Origin: Spartobacteria bacterium LR76
GTDB lineage: Bacteria; Verrucomicrobiota; Verrucomicrobiia; Chthoniobacterales; Terrimicrobiaceae
NCBI GenBank assembly: GCA_003054655.1
Contig: QAYZ01000016.1
Location: 930,001 to 994,000, forward strand
Direction of reading: 5' to 3'
Length of the DNA stretch: 64,000 nt
A program made the position numbers and the translations under genes. Every line of letters begins with the position of its first letter. Within the stretch, counting starts at the first letter, position 1. The notes below the pieces were generated by a model. The model ran no database searches. It was not told the DNA's origin and worked only from the letters and a program-made list of their open reading frames with translations. Below are positions 35,402-43,631 of this stretch, piece after piece.

Positions 35402-36872
35402 GAAGGTATTTGGTGACGAGTCGGTCGATTTCGTCCTGCGAGTGGTCGAGGGTTTTCATTTCGCGGCCCATTGCTTCGAGAGTGTCGCGGTCGGGATAGG
35501 CGAGCGTGCGGAGGTCGGTGGCGTTCACTTGCGTGTGGCCGCTGAAGCGGCGGAAATACTGATCAACGACTGTGGAGTTCAGAAAGGCATAAAGGCCAAC
35601 GGCAAGCGTGCGCTCCAAGCCATGTCCGTTGGCGTGGAAGTAATTCAGATGATTTTCGAAGCCAACCCACTCGGTTTTCACTTCGTCCGGGTCGAACAGG
35701 CAGGCGACGAGGCGGCGACGCTCTTCTTTCGAAGTGAAGCGTTTCGTGAGCAGATAGACGCCAGAGGGCACGAGCCATTGGCGCGTCTCGTCGTTGTCGA
35801 GAATGGCGTTGGGCTTGCGGGCTTCCAGCTTGGGCCAGTGAACTGTGCCTCCGTTGAAGTGGCAGGGATAGAGCAGCGGCACGGTGCCGCGTTCGGGTTC
35901 TTTGCGGAGTGAGTCCTTGAGCCGGAAGTCCACGACTCGTCCGGTGGAGACCGTGACACCCAGCGAGGCGAGGCTGGAGCGAAGGCTGGCCATGGTTTCC
36001 TTGGCCGTGGCGTGGCTGGCTGCGACGGGGATGTGGATAAACTTCTCCGGGTCGCGCGGGTGGACAATTTCCGCGAAGGGAAACAAGGCTTCGCTGATGT
36101 CGCCGCCACGCTCTCCGCTACTGCTGGATACGAGGATTTCGTCGGGCTGATTCCGGCCCTTCACCGCGTGGAAGATGATATTCTCCTGCAGCACGTTGTC
36201 ATCGCGGAAGGCGGCTTGCCGGGATTCGAAGACATGAAGGCGACGCAGTGCCATCTGGCTGAGGAAGTCTTCACGGAACGGGCGGAAGTAAGGGCCATTG
36301 CAGAAGCTGCGCGGAGTGATGCCGACGAGCTGCCCCCCTGGAACGAGCAACCGCTGAATGAGGGCGATGAAGCCAGTGTAGAGGTTGCTAGTCTCGATAC
36401 CGACAGAACGCAGGGCGCGGCGCTCAACGGAGTCCGTTCCGATTTTGCGATACGGTGGATTCGCAATGGAGACATCGAACACCGGCGGATGCGTGCGGAA
36501 CAAATCTCCCGAGACACGTGCCGACATTTCCTGGATGAAGTCGGCGGAATGAATGGTAAATGTGAAGCTGATGCCTGCCTCGGCGCAGCGATGCTCGCAA
36601 TCACGCATCGTCTCGGCCAGCGCGTCGAGGATTTCCCTGTCGAGTTCAAATAGTGTGGCCTCTATGGCACGAATACCGTCGCGCTTTTCACAACAGCGAG
36701 AGACGAAAGCCGCTGTGAGGGAGCCAGCCCCGGCACCAGCGTCAAGCAGGCGCACCGTTCGCGGGAGTGGCCCGAACATTGAAGCCATGAAGTCAGCCAC
36801 CGACGTCGCAGTGAGGAACTGCCCGAGTTCCTCCTGGCGACTTCTGGGGTTTTCGATGGCCGCAATTTTCAT
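35391..36872 (-). CDS. BsuBI/PstI-type adenine-N6 DNA methyltransferase
   Basis: This 493-residue methyltransferase has the SAM motif 'RLLDAGAGAGSL' (41-52) and the catalytic 'SIANPPYRKIGT' with NPPY at 138-141, typical of N6-adenine enzymes of the Eco57I/PstI group. The N-terminal 'RQEELGQFLTATSVADFM' is a family signature, and the C-terminal half carries the recognition part. It is the modification partner of the overlapping endonuclease gene and would methylate the A of CTGCAG if the family rule holds. CTGCAG occurs inside both R and M genes (near 35315 and 36185), so the host would need protection. Confidence 0.92.
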   Translation of the reverse strand: MKIAAIENPRSRQEELGQFLTATSVADFMASMFGPLPRTVRLLDAGAGAGSLTAAFVSRCCEKRDGIRAIEATLFELDREILDALAETMRDCEHRCAEAGISFTFTIHSADFIQEMSARVSGDLFRTHPPVFDVSIANPPYRKIGTDSVERRALRSVGIETSNLYTGFIALIQRLLVPGGQLVGITPRSFCNGPYFRPFREDFLSQMALRRLHVFESRQAAFRDDNVLQENIIFHAVKGRNQPDEILVSSSSGERGGDISEALFPFAEIVHPRDPEKFIHIPVAASHATAKETMASLRSSLASLGVTVSTGRVVDFRLKDSLRKEPERGTVPLLYPCHFNGGTVHWPKLEARKPNAILDNDETRQWLVPSGVYLLTKRFTSKEERRRLVACLFDPDEVKTEWVGFENHLNYFHANGHGLERTLAVGLYAFLNSTVVDQYFRRFSGHTQVNATDLRTLAYPDRDTLEAMGREMKTLDHSQDEIDRLVTKYLHAR

Positions 36873-37223
36873 GGCGTCATACTACCAATCTGAGTTCCGT
36901 TTCGCCATCGAACAAACGCCGTAAATCGAGATGTGGGTGGAGGAGTCTGGCTTGGGCGATGCGTTACGCGCCATGGGGCAGAAGGACGAAGAAACCGGAG
37001 GATTGCAATCGGGCTGAACTTTCGAACATAGGGATTTGCCAGAAAGAATGCACGAGCCTGCTTCCTTGCCAAAATCCGGGGATTTTGACGAGGAAAACCG
37101 GGGCATGCCCGGAACGCAGACACGCCTCCAGGCAACCACGAGCACAGGAAAGCCGGAGCCCGAAACCAAAAAGGCCCGGAAAGCTGAAAGAATGTCCACT
37201 TGGGCCACCATCTCTTAACCGCT
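36873..37223. other. intergenic region, 351 bp, no gene supported
   Basis: This space separates the methyltransferase start from the end of the ksgA fusion. Open frames exist on both strands (for example 36882-37211 minus), but none has domain character and they overlap each other. Small self-complementary spots are visible, such as AAAATCCGGGGATTTT near 37072 and CCGGGGCATGCCCGG near 37101. It probably contains the restriction-modification promoter and insertion-junction DNA. Confidence 0.45.
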
Positions 37224-38552
37224 CTACCTGCCCTTTGCGGCGTCGTAGGCTGCCAGCACCTGGCGGAAGACGGGGCTGAAGTCCTGCGGGGTCCGGGCCA
37301 GCCACTCGCGCACTTGCGGCATCGCGAAAAATGCGCCGGTTTCCAGTTCCATCCGGGGGAGGACAAACGGGCCGTCGTGGGTGCCGGAGTACAGCTCGAT
37401 GAATTCAAAGCCGGTCTCCGCCGAGCACCCTAGGCGGCCGAATTTCTCCAGCGGGCAGCGAATTCCCAATTCCTCGAGAATCTCGCGCTCCGCCGCTCCG
37501 TCGTAGGTTTCCCCGGCATCGACATGTCCCGCCGCGCTGGAGTCCCAGACGCCCGGGTTCTTGTCCTTCCAGATCGAGCGCTTTTGCAGGAAGAGCTCCC
37601 CGGCCTGGTTGAAAATCAGCATGTGAACCGCCCGATGGCGGAAGTTATTCACATGGACAGCATTCCGCGGCTCCGAGCCGATGACGCGATCAGATTCGTC
37701 CACGATGTCAAACATTTCGTCACCGCTTTGCGCCCTCGCCGGAGCGACCATCTGCGTGAGCTTTTCCCACTGTTGTAATGACAATTCCTCCGCCCGTACG
37801 GTCTCCGGGAGACCCAGCGCAGCGCAGGCGTCGGGCCACAATTCCCGGTACTCCGGCAGGAGCTTGCGCAGTTGTTTCCGGCGTTCGGAAAATCCCTTGC
37901 GCACGAGGTACTCAAAGAGCGCCTCGTCGCACGCGGGCACCTCGTCGGCGCTCTTCTTTTCGAGGATGACGACAGCCGACGCGACCTTGGGCTGCGGGAA
38001 GAAAACGGTGTGCGGAATTTTCTTCGCGTAGCTCACCTTCCACCGCCTCGCGGTGCACACGCTCATCGCGCCAAAATCCTTCGTGCCCGGAGTCGCCGCG
38101 AGCCTCGCCGCCACCTCGTGCTGGAGCATCAGAACAAGTATTGATGCGGGTGAGAGGGCGGATGCGTATTTCGCGATGAGTGGGGTTGACACGTAATACG
38201 GCAGGTTTCCGACGATCTTCACCGGCCCCTTTCCGTAGAGCTGGCGCAGGTCAAAATCCAGCGCGTCCATGTGGAACAGTTCTACACCCTGACCCGCGAA
38301 TTTTTTGGTCAGCCACTCCACCATCAGACCATCCTTCTCGATGAGCGTGACTGTCACCCCCGGCTGCACCAGACACTCGCTGAGCGACCCGAGACCCGGG
38401 CCGACTTCCACCACGTGCTCACCCTCACGCAACGAGAGTTGCGCGGCGATCCAGCGGGCGATGTTTTGATCGTGTAAAAAGTTCTGCCCCAGGCTCTGGC
38501 GAGGCCGTGTCTCCAACTCGGCCAGGGCATGCTGGATTTCCGTGAGCGTCAT
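37224..38552 (-). CDS. rsmA: 16S rRNA dimethyladenosine transferase (KsgA/RsmA) fused to a NUDIX hydrolase
   Basis: This 442-residue protein is a clear two-domain fusion. Residues about 3-265 are KsgA/RsmA, which dimethylates two adjacent adenines near the 3' end of 16S rRNA: 'RQSLGQNFLHD', SAM loop 'EVGPGLGSL', catalytic 'GNLPYYVSTPL' and C-terminal 'KGFSERRKQLRKLLP'. Residues about 277-442 are a NUDIX hydrolase of the Idi/YfcD-like type ('FDIVDESDRVIG', 'FRHRAVHMLIF'), with a complete NUDIX box at 342-364 ('GHVDAGETYDGAAE' then 'REILEELGI'). Both active sites look intact and the frame is unbroken. The ATG at 38552 is the family start; an upstream in-frame start at 38591 exists. Confidence 0.93.
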   Translation of the reverse strand: MTLTEIQHALAELETRPRQSLGQNFLHDQNIARWIAAQLSLREGEHVVEVGPGLGSLSECLVQPGVTVTLIEKDGLMVEWLTKKFAGQGVELFHMDALDFDLRQLYGKGPVKIVGNLPYYVSTPLIAKYASALSPASILVLMLQHEVAARLAATPGTKDFGAMSVCTARRWKVSYAKKIPHTVFFPQPKVASAVVILEKKSADEVPACDEALFEYLVRKGFSERRKQLRKLLPEYRELWPDACAALGLPETVRAEELSLQQWEKLTQMVAPARAQSGDEMFDIVDESDRVIGSEPRNAVHVNNFRHRAVHMLIFNQAGELFLQKRSIWKDKNPGVWDSSAAGHVDAGETYDGAAEREILEELGIRCPLEKFGRLGCSAETGFEFIELYSGTHDGPFVLPRMELETGAFFAMPQVREWLARTPQDFSPVFRQVLAAYDAAKGR

Positions 38553-38570
38553 GGACTTGGGATACAGGAA

Positions 38571-38593
38571 AGCCCTCTGTTTCACAAACACAG
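38571..38593. repeat. inverted repeat upstream of the ksgA fusion
   Basis: CCCTCTGTTT and AAACACAGGG form a 10-bp stem with one mismatch over a 3-nt loop, 18 bp before the start of the KsgA-NUDIX gene and in the divergent space to sppA. It could be an operator or an mRNA leader hairpin. Only the fold is seen directly. Confidence 0.35.
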
Positions 38594-38733
38594 GGTGAAA
38601 AATTCCGAGGGAAAAAGTGGATTTCTTCGCAAGTTATTCACAATAGCCTGTCAATGGAGAAAATCCTCGATGGGGAAATACCTCCGATACCTCTTGAGAC
38701 AGGAGCCAACATCAGGCAGGGTACGGCCTTTCC

Positions 38734-39741
38734 ATGAAAAAGTCGGGTTGTGTTATCCTCGCGCTCTTCTTCCTGGTTTGCATCAGCATGTTTGCAAACC
38801 TCCTCCTGTTCTTCGCTCTCATTGGAAGCTTCAAGGGTTCAACAAGCGTGGCCGGGGTGAAGGTTCTCCGGCCACGGGAATTTGAAGAAGTCGTCGAAAA
38901 GGAAGGCACGACATCGTCCTCCCGCATCGCGGTCATTCCGCTGGAGGGAGTCATCGCCCACGGCGCGCCCGGCCCGCTCGGCGAGGACATGGTGAATGAT
39001 TTCAAACGCGCCCTGGAGCAAGCCCGCGACGACGACCGGGTGAAAGCCGTCGTCATCTCCGTCGACAGCCCTGGCGGCGAAATCACCGCCTCCGACGTGC
39101 TGTACAACAGCCTGAAGGAATTCAGCCGTCACAAGCCCTCGATCATCTACTTCAACTCCATCGGAGCCTCCGGCGCGTACTACACCGCCTGCGGCGCCTC
39201 GTGGATCATGTGCAACGACACGACCTTCACCGGGTCGATCGGCGTCATCATTTCCACCCTGAACTATCGGGAACTCTTCGGAAAGGTCGGCCTGGAGTCG
39301 GTCGTCTTCAAGAGCGGCAAGTTCAAGGACATGCTCAACGGTGCCCGCGAGATGAGTCCCGAGGAGCGCGCCTACATCGAGGGACTCGTGATGCAGAGCT
39401 ACGGCCGCTTCGTCGGCATCGTCGCCAAGGCCCGCAAGCTCGATGAAAACGCCCTGCGCAATGGCGTGGCCGATGGACGCATCCTGAGCGGAGTCGACGC
39501 CCGCGATGCCAAGCTGGTCGATGAACTCGGCTATATCGAGGACGCCTATGCCAAGGCCCGTGAACTCGGCAAGGCCCCCGGCGCGGAAATCGTCCGCTAC
39601 AAGCGCGTAGTGACCTTTGCCAGCCTCTTCCGCGCCTTCAGCGAGACCAAGACACCCGCGATCAAGGTGGATGTCTTCGAGAACCTTCCCAAGCTCCAGC
39701 CCGGCCGGGTGTACCTGATGCCCGCAATCTTCGCGCCGTAA
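38734..39741 (+). CDS. sppA: signal peptide peptidase SppA (S49 family)
   Basis: This 335-residue inner-membrane serine protease has an N-terminal membrane anchor (residues 7-31) and the S49 core. The nucleophile is Ser146 in 'SIGASGAYYTA' and the catalytic lysine is probably Lys198 in 'FKSGKFKDM', by family comparison. 'VDSPGGEIT' and 'TFTGSIGVI' are further signatures. It is the short (half-length) form that assembles into an oligomer and degrades cleaved signal peptides. It starts a plus-strand run of five genes. Confidence 0.94.
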   Translation: MKKSGCVILALFFLVCISMFANLLLFFALIGSFKGSTSVAGVKVLRPREFEEVVEKEGTTSSSRIAVIPLEGVIAHGAPGPLGEDMVNDFKRALEQARDDDRVKAVVISVDSPGGEITASDVLYNSLKEFSRHKPSIIYFNSIGASGAYYTACGASWIMCNDTTFTGSIGVIISTLNYRELFGKVGLESVVFKSGKFKDMLNGAREMSPEERAYIEGLVMQSYGRFVGIVAKARKLDENALRNGVADGRILSGVDARDAKLVDELGYIEDAYAKARELGKAPGAEIVRYKRVVTFASLFRAFSETKTPAIKVDVFENLPKLQPGRVYLMPAIFAP

Positions 39742-39744
39742 CCC

Positions 39745-40518
39745 GTGTCCATCGCGATCTGGGCAGTATTGGCAATCCTTGGGATTGCCTATTGGTTTTA
39801 TTACCTCCGAGGTCTTCCCCGTCCGGTTCATCCGACGGAAAAAGCCGCCACCTTTGGGCCGGGAGACATGGTGGCAGGCCTGCTCCTGGGAGCCTATCTG
39901 GCCTCCAATATCTTCGCCGCCAGCCAGAAACCGCCGGCCGTCACTCGCGAAATCATCGTCGTGAGCTGCGTGTATTATTCGCTGATCGTCATCATGCTGC
40001 TCAGCCTGCTGATCGTGCGAAGCCGCAACCCTCTCCTTCTCTTCGGACTCAAGTGGCCCACCTGGAAGAAGGATCTCCCCCTGGCCTTGCTCGCCCTTGT
40101 CGCCCTTTACCCGGTGCTCAATCTCACCCAGGAGGTCGTCCTGTCCTTTGTGGGCGAGAAGGAAGCCACCCAGGAGGTTCTTCTCTTTCTGATCCGGTCG
40201 ACCACATTGGAAGACAAGCTGCTGGTCGTCCTGATGGCCCTGGTCTTTGCGCCTGTCTCGGAGGAGCTGATTTTCCGCGGATTTCTCTACGGAGTCGCAC
40301 GTCAATACGGAGGCAGGTGGGCCGGCATGACGGTCTCCGCCGCGTTGTTCGCCGCCATACATATTCACCTCCCCTCGATGCCGGCCCTGTTTCTGCTGGC
40401 GATCGGCCTGACGCTTATTTACGAGCGTGCGCGGTCGCTGTGGGCTCCGATCCTTGTTCACATGCTGTTCAATGCCGGTACGGTGATTTACGTACTGATC
40501 GCCAAACCCCAGCTATGA
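39745..40518 (+). CDS. CPBP/CAAX-type intramembrane metalloprotease
   Basis: This 257-residue multi-pass membrane protein shows the CPBP motifs 'APVSEELIFRGFLYG' (EExxxR) and 'FAAIHIHLPS' (FxxxH), and a third 'HMLFNAG' (HxxxN-type). Family members cleave prenylated or other substrates, or process bacteriocin immunity functions; the substrate here is unknown. It starts at GTG 39745, 3 bp after sppA, and its stop overlaps the thiL ATG by 4 nt. Confidence 0.88.
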   Translation: MSIAIWAVLAILGIAYWFYYLRGLPRPVHPTEKAATFGPGDMVAGLLLGAYLASNIFAASQKPPAVTREIIVVSCVYYSLIVIMLLSLLIVRSRNPLLLFGLKWPTWKKDLPLALLALVALYPVLNLTQEVVLSFVGEKEATQEVLLFLIRSTTLEDKLLVVLMALVFAPVSEELIFRGFLYGVARQYGGRWAGMTVSAALFAAIHIHLPSMPALFLLAIGLTLIYERARSLWAPILVHMLFNAGTVIYVLIAKPQL

Positions 40519-41420
40519 AACGACTCGACCAGGTTCGCGAAGACGATCTGGTAAGCGAACTCATCCGCCATCTGCCGGCTGGCTCGGGCACATTGCTCGC
40601 GGCGGGCGATGACTGCGCCGTGCTCAAGGCCAAACTCGGCAGCCTGCTAGTCTACAAAACAGACTGCATCGTCGAGGGCGTTCACTACCTCCCGGAAGAC
40701 CGTCCCGCCCTGGTGGCCCGCAAGGCGCTCTGCCGCAATCTCAGCGACATCGCCGCGATGGGGGGAGTCCCTCGCTGGGCGCTCGTGACCGTGTTGAGTC
40801 CTCCGGAAAAGCCGGTACGGTACTGGACCACGTTTTATCGGGGACTCGGAAAGACCGCCCGCGAATTTGGCCTCGGCATCGTCGGGGGAGAGGTTTCGCG
40901 CAGCCGTCAGGCCGCCATCTCGGTGGCCATGATCGGCGAACTGCCGGAAAATCGCTACGTCACCCGCATGGGAGGAAGAGCCGGGGACCGGATCTTTGTC
41001 ACCGGGAAACTCGGCGGCTCATTCGCCAGCCGCAGGCATCTCACCTTTACGCCTCGCCTGAAAGAAGGCCAATGGCTCGCGGAGCACCGAATCGCTACCG
41101 CTATGATGGATCTCAGCGATGGTCTCGGCTCCGACCTGCCCAGACTCGCCCGCTTGAGCCGCTGCGGGTACTCGATCACACCGGAGGCGCTTCCGCGCCG
41201 CCGTGGCTGCTCCATCGACCAGGCCATCCGCGATGGAGAGGACTACGAATTGCTCTTCACCGTCCCACCCCGGCGGGTAGGCGAACTCCGGGAAAAATGG
41301 CCATTTCCCAAGACACTGCTCACGGAAATAGGGGCCTTGACCCGGTCGACCGCATCGAAGATCCCCCCCGGCTTCGATCACTTTTTCCATTGCCAGCCCG
41401 CAGAGAAAAGGGCGTCCTAG
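40515..41420 (+). CDS. thiL: thiamine-monophosphate kinase
   Basis: This 301-residue kinase phosphorylates thiamine monophosphate to the active diphosphate cofactor. Motifs include 'LLAAGDDCAVL' (ATP/Mg binding), 'YKTDCIVEGVHY', 'NLSDIAAMGGVPRWALV' and 'MMDLSDGLGSDLPRLA'. Length is normal for ThiL. The start overlaps the protease stop in an ATGA junction, and corA follows after 7 bp, so it lies in the operon-like run from sppA. Confidence 0.94.
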   Translation: MKRLDQVREDDLVSELIRHLPAGSGTLLAAGDDCAVLKAKLGSLLVYKTDCIVEGVHYLPEDRPALVARKALCRNLSDIAAMGGVPRWALVTVLSPPEKPVRYWTTFYRGLGKTAREFGLGIVGGEVSRSRQAAISVAMIGELPENRYVTRMGGRAGDRIFVTGKLGGSFASRRHLTFTPRLKEGQWLAEHRIATAMMDLSDGLGSDLPRLARLSRCGYSITPEALPRRRGCSIDQAIRDGEDYELLFTVPPRRVGELREKWPFPKTLLTEIGALTRSTASKIPPGFDHFFHCQPAEKRAS

Positions 41421-41427
41421 ACACGCG

Positions 41428-42498
41428 ATGATCAGGATCAAGTATCACGCCCCCGGCACGCCCCCGGCGACCTTGGTTGCCAATACGGAAACGGAGGCCA
41501 AGCCCTCCGTCCTCACGCTCATCCAATACGACAAGGAGGGCATCTTTGAGGGGCGGTTCGATACTTTCGAGGAGTTGATGTCCCGATATGATCCCGCCAA
41601 GGTGAACTGGATCAACATCGATGGCCTCGGCAGCCTCGACGTCATCCGCAAAGTCGCAGAGCGTTTCAATATCCACCCGCTGGCCCTGGAGGATGTCCTC
41701 AATACGACCCAGCGCCCGAAGGTGGACGTCTACGAAGACCAGTTTTTCATCGTGAGCGAGATGCTCTACACCGAGAGCGACCATCGCGTCGTTCTGGAGC
41801 AGCTCAGCCTGTTTCTCGGCGCCCACTACGTGATCACCATCCAGGAGGAAAGCGAGCACGACGTCTTCCAGAAAATCCGCGAACGCCTGCGCTCGGGCCG
41901 CGGCTACGCCCGGACAATGCAGGCCGATTATCTCGCCTATGCACTGCTCGACGCCACGGTCGACCAGTTTTACCCGACTCTGGAATCTGTCGCCGACAGC
42001 CTGGAGGACCTGGAAGAACGTCTCATGGAACGCCCCAGCAAGGATCTCATGCGAAAGCTCTACGGCATCAAGCGACTCCTGCTGCAGCTCCGCCGTGCCG
42101 CGTGGCCGCAGCGCGAGATCTTCAACGCGCTCATCCGCGATGAAAGCGGGATGATCTCCCAGGGCACGCAGGTTTTCCTGCGCGACTGCTACGATCATAC
42201 GACGCAGATCATCGACATCCTCGAGAGCTTCCGCGACCTCGCCGCCGGCCTCATGGAGGTCTACCTCACCAGTCTGGGATTCCGCACCAACGAGATCATG
42301 CGGGTGCTCACCGTCATCTCCAGCATCTTTATCCCCCTCACCTTCATCGCGGGCATCTACGGCATGAACTTCAATACCAACTCTCCCTTCAACATGCCCG
42401 AGCTGGACTGGAAATTCGGCTACCTGTATTGCCTCGGCCTCATGGGCTGCGTCGCCATCGGAATGGTCATTTTCTTCAAGAGAAAAAACTGGCTGTGA
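41428..42498 (+). CDS. corA: CorA-family magnesium/cobalt transporter
   Basis: This 356-residue protein has a large cytoplasmic N-terminal domain and two C-terminal transmembrane helices. The selectivity signature 'IYGMNF' (GMN) follows TM1 ('FIPLTFIAGIYGMNF'), and the short C-terminal tail is basic ('KRKNWL'). It forms a pentameric Mg2+ channel. Its TGA stop overlaps the GTG start of the next gene (GTGA). Confidence 0.94.
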   Translation: MIRIKYHAPGTPPATLVANTETEAKPSVLTLIQYDKEGIFEGRFDTFEELMSRYDPAKVNWINIDGLGSLDVIRKVAERFNIHPLALEDVLNTTQRPKVDVYEDQFFIVSEMLYTESDHRVVLEQLSLFLGAHYVITIQEESEHDVFQKIRERLRSGRGYARTMQADYLAYALLDATVDQFYPTLESVADSLEDLEERLMERPSKDLMRKLYGIKRLLLQLRRAAWPQREIFNALIRDESGMISQGTQVFLRDCYDHTTQIIDILESFRDLAAGLMEVYLTSLGFRTNEIMRVLTVISSIFIPLTFIAGIYGMNFNTNSPFNMPELDWKFGYLYCLGLMGCVAIGMVIFFKRKNWL

Positions 42499-43631
42499 GC
42501 GGCATCCTGATCCTGACAGCGAGCTTCGGAGAGGGACACAACGCCGCCGCGCGCAATCTCCGAGAGGCGATCTCTGCGAGGGCTCCGGAGACTTCCGTGA
42601 CCATCTGCGACATCTATCGCGACACGTATGGATGGTTCAACGAACTGACCAGGCAGACCTATCTCCGTCTGATCAACCACGCCCCGCAGGTGTGGAAGCT
42701 CGCCTTCGACCTCCTCGATCACACTCCGCTCGTGGAGTGGCAGACCAGACTTCACGGCATCGCCGCCCGCAAACTCGCCCGCATCATCGAGGAAAGCGGC
42801 GCCTCCACGGTGGTATCGACTTTCCCCGGCTGCAATCATCTGCTGGATCACGCCTACCGGCATCGCCTAAAGCGCCCGTTCCGTCTCGTGACGATCATCA
42901 CGGATTCCATCTCGATCAACTCGGTCTGGCACCGCTCCTGCAGCGAATGGTTCATCGTTGGCAACCAGCCGACCGCCGACGTCCTGATCCGGGCGGGAGT
43001 GCCGGAGTTTAAGATCCGTATCGATGGCTTTCCCGTGCCGCGAGTTTTCGCCGGGTTGCACAGATCAAAGACTCCGCCCGGACCGGGCGGAAAATGGCGT
43101 ATCCTCTACGTCGTCAACTCGGGCCATCATCTCGCCCCGGGCATCGTGCGCAGCATCCTCGGCATTGAGAATGTCGAGCTCACCGTGACCATCGGCAGAC
43201 ATCCAAAGCTCCGCCAGGAACTCGATCAGGTTTCCCGCGATCTCAATACTCCCTTCACCATTCTAGGCTGGACGTCTGAAATGCCGCGGCTGATGGCGGC
43301 AAGCCATCTCGTCATCAGCAAGGCAGGCGGAGCCACCGTGCAGGAGACACTGGCGGCGGGAACGCCGATGATCATCACCCAGGTGATCCCCGGCCAGGAG
43401 GAAGGCAATGCCACCCTGGTCATCGAGGCAGGGGCAGGCGCATTTGCCGACACTCCGCAGACGATTGCCCGGACCATACGGGAGGCATTTGCCAATAATG
43501 GCGCTCAATGGACCAAGTGGCGCGATCAAGTCCTCCGTCTCAGCCGCCCCGATGCCGCCGACCGGATCGCAGATTTTGTCCTGACCCTTAACGGTTCACC
43601 GTCACCCGATCTCCAGCCGCAGGCAGGTTGA
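42495..43631 (+). CDS. MGDG synthase-like glycosyltransferase (GT28)
   Basis: This 378-residue protein has the N-terminal '[19 protein letters not shown]' of the monogalactosyldiacylglycerol synthase family. The C-terminal GT28 part contains '[36 protein letters not shown]' and '[12 protein letters not shown]', the UDP-sugar site. It most likely transfers a sugar to diacylglycerol or a related lipid at the membrane face. It starts at a GTG overlapping corA and ends overlapping a convergent kinase gene by 44 nt, an unusually long tail-to-tail overlap. Confidence 0.85.
   Translation: MSGILILTASFGEGHNAAARNLREAISARAPETSVTICDIYRDTYGWFNELTRQTYLRLINHAPQVWKLAFDLLDHTPLVEWQTRLHGIAARKLARIIEESGASTVVSTFPGCNHLLDHAYRHRLKRPFRLVTIITDSISINSVWHRSCSEWFIVGNQPTADVLIRAGVPEFKIRIDGFPVPRVFAGLHRSKTPPGPGGKWRILYVVNSGHHLAPGIVRSILGIENVELTVTIGRHPKLRQELDQVSRDLNTPFTILGWTSEMPRLMAASHLVISKAGGATVQETLAAGTPMIITQVIPGQEEGNATLVIEAGAGAFADTPQTIARTIREAFANNGAQWTKWRDQVLRLSRPDAADRIADFVLTLNGSPSPDLQPQAG

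Noticed and set aside
38634-38642. DnaA-box-like TTATTCACA in the ksgA-sppA gap
   Set aside because: A single match to an eight-position consensus is expected about twice by chance in 64 kb, and no cluster or AT-rich unwinding region accompanies it.
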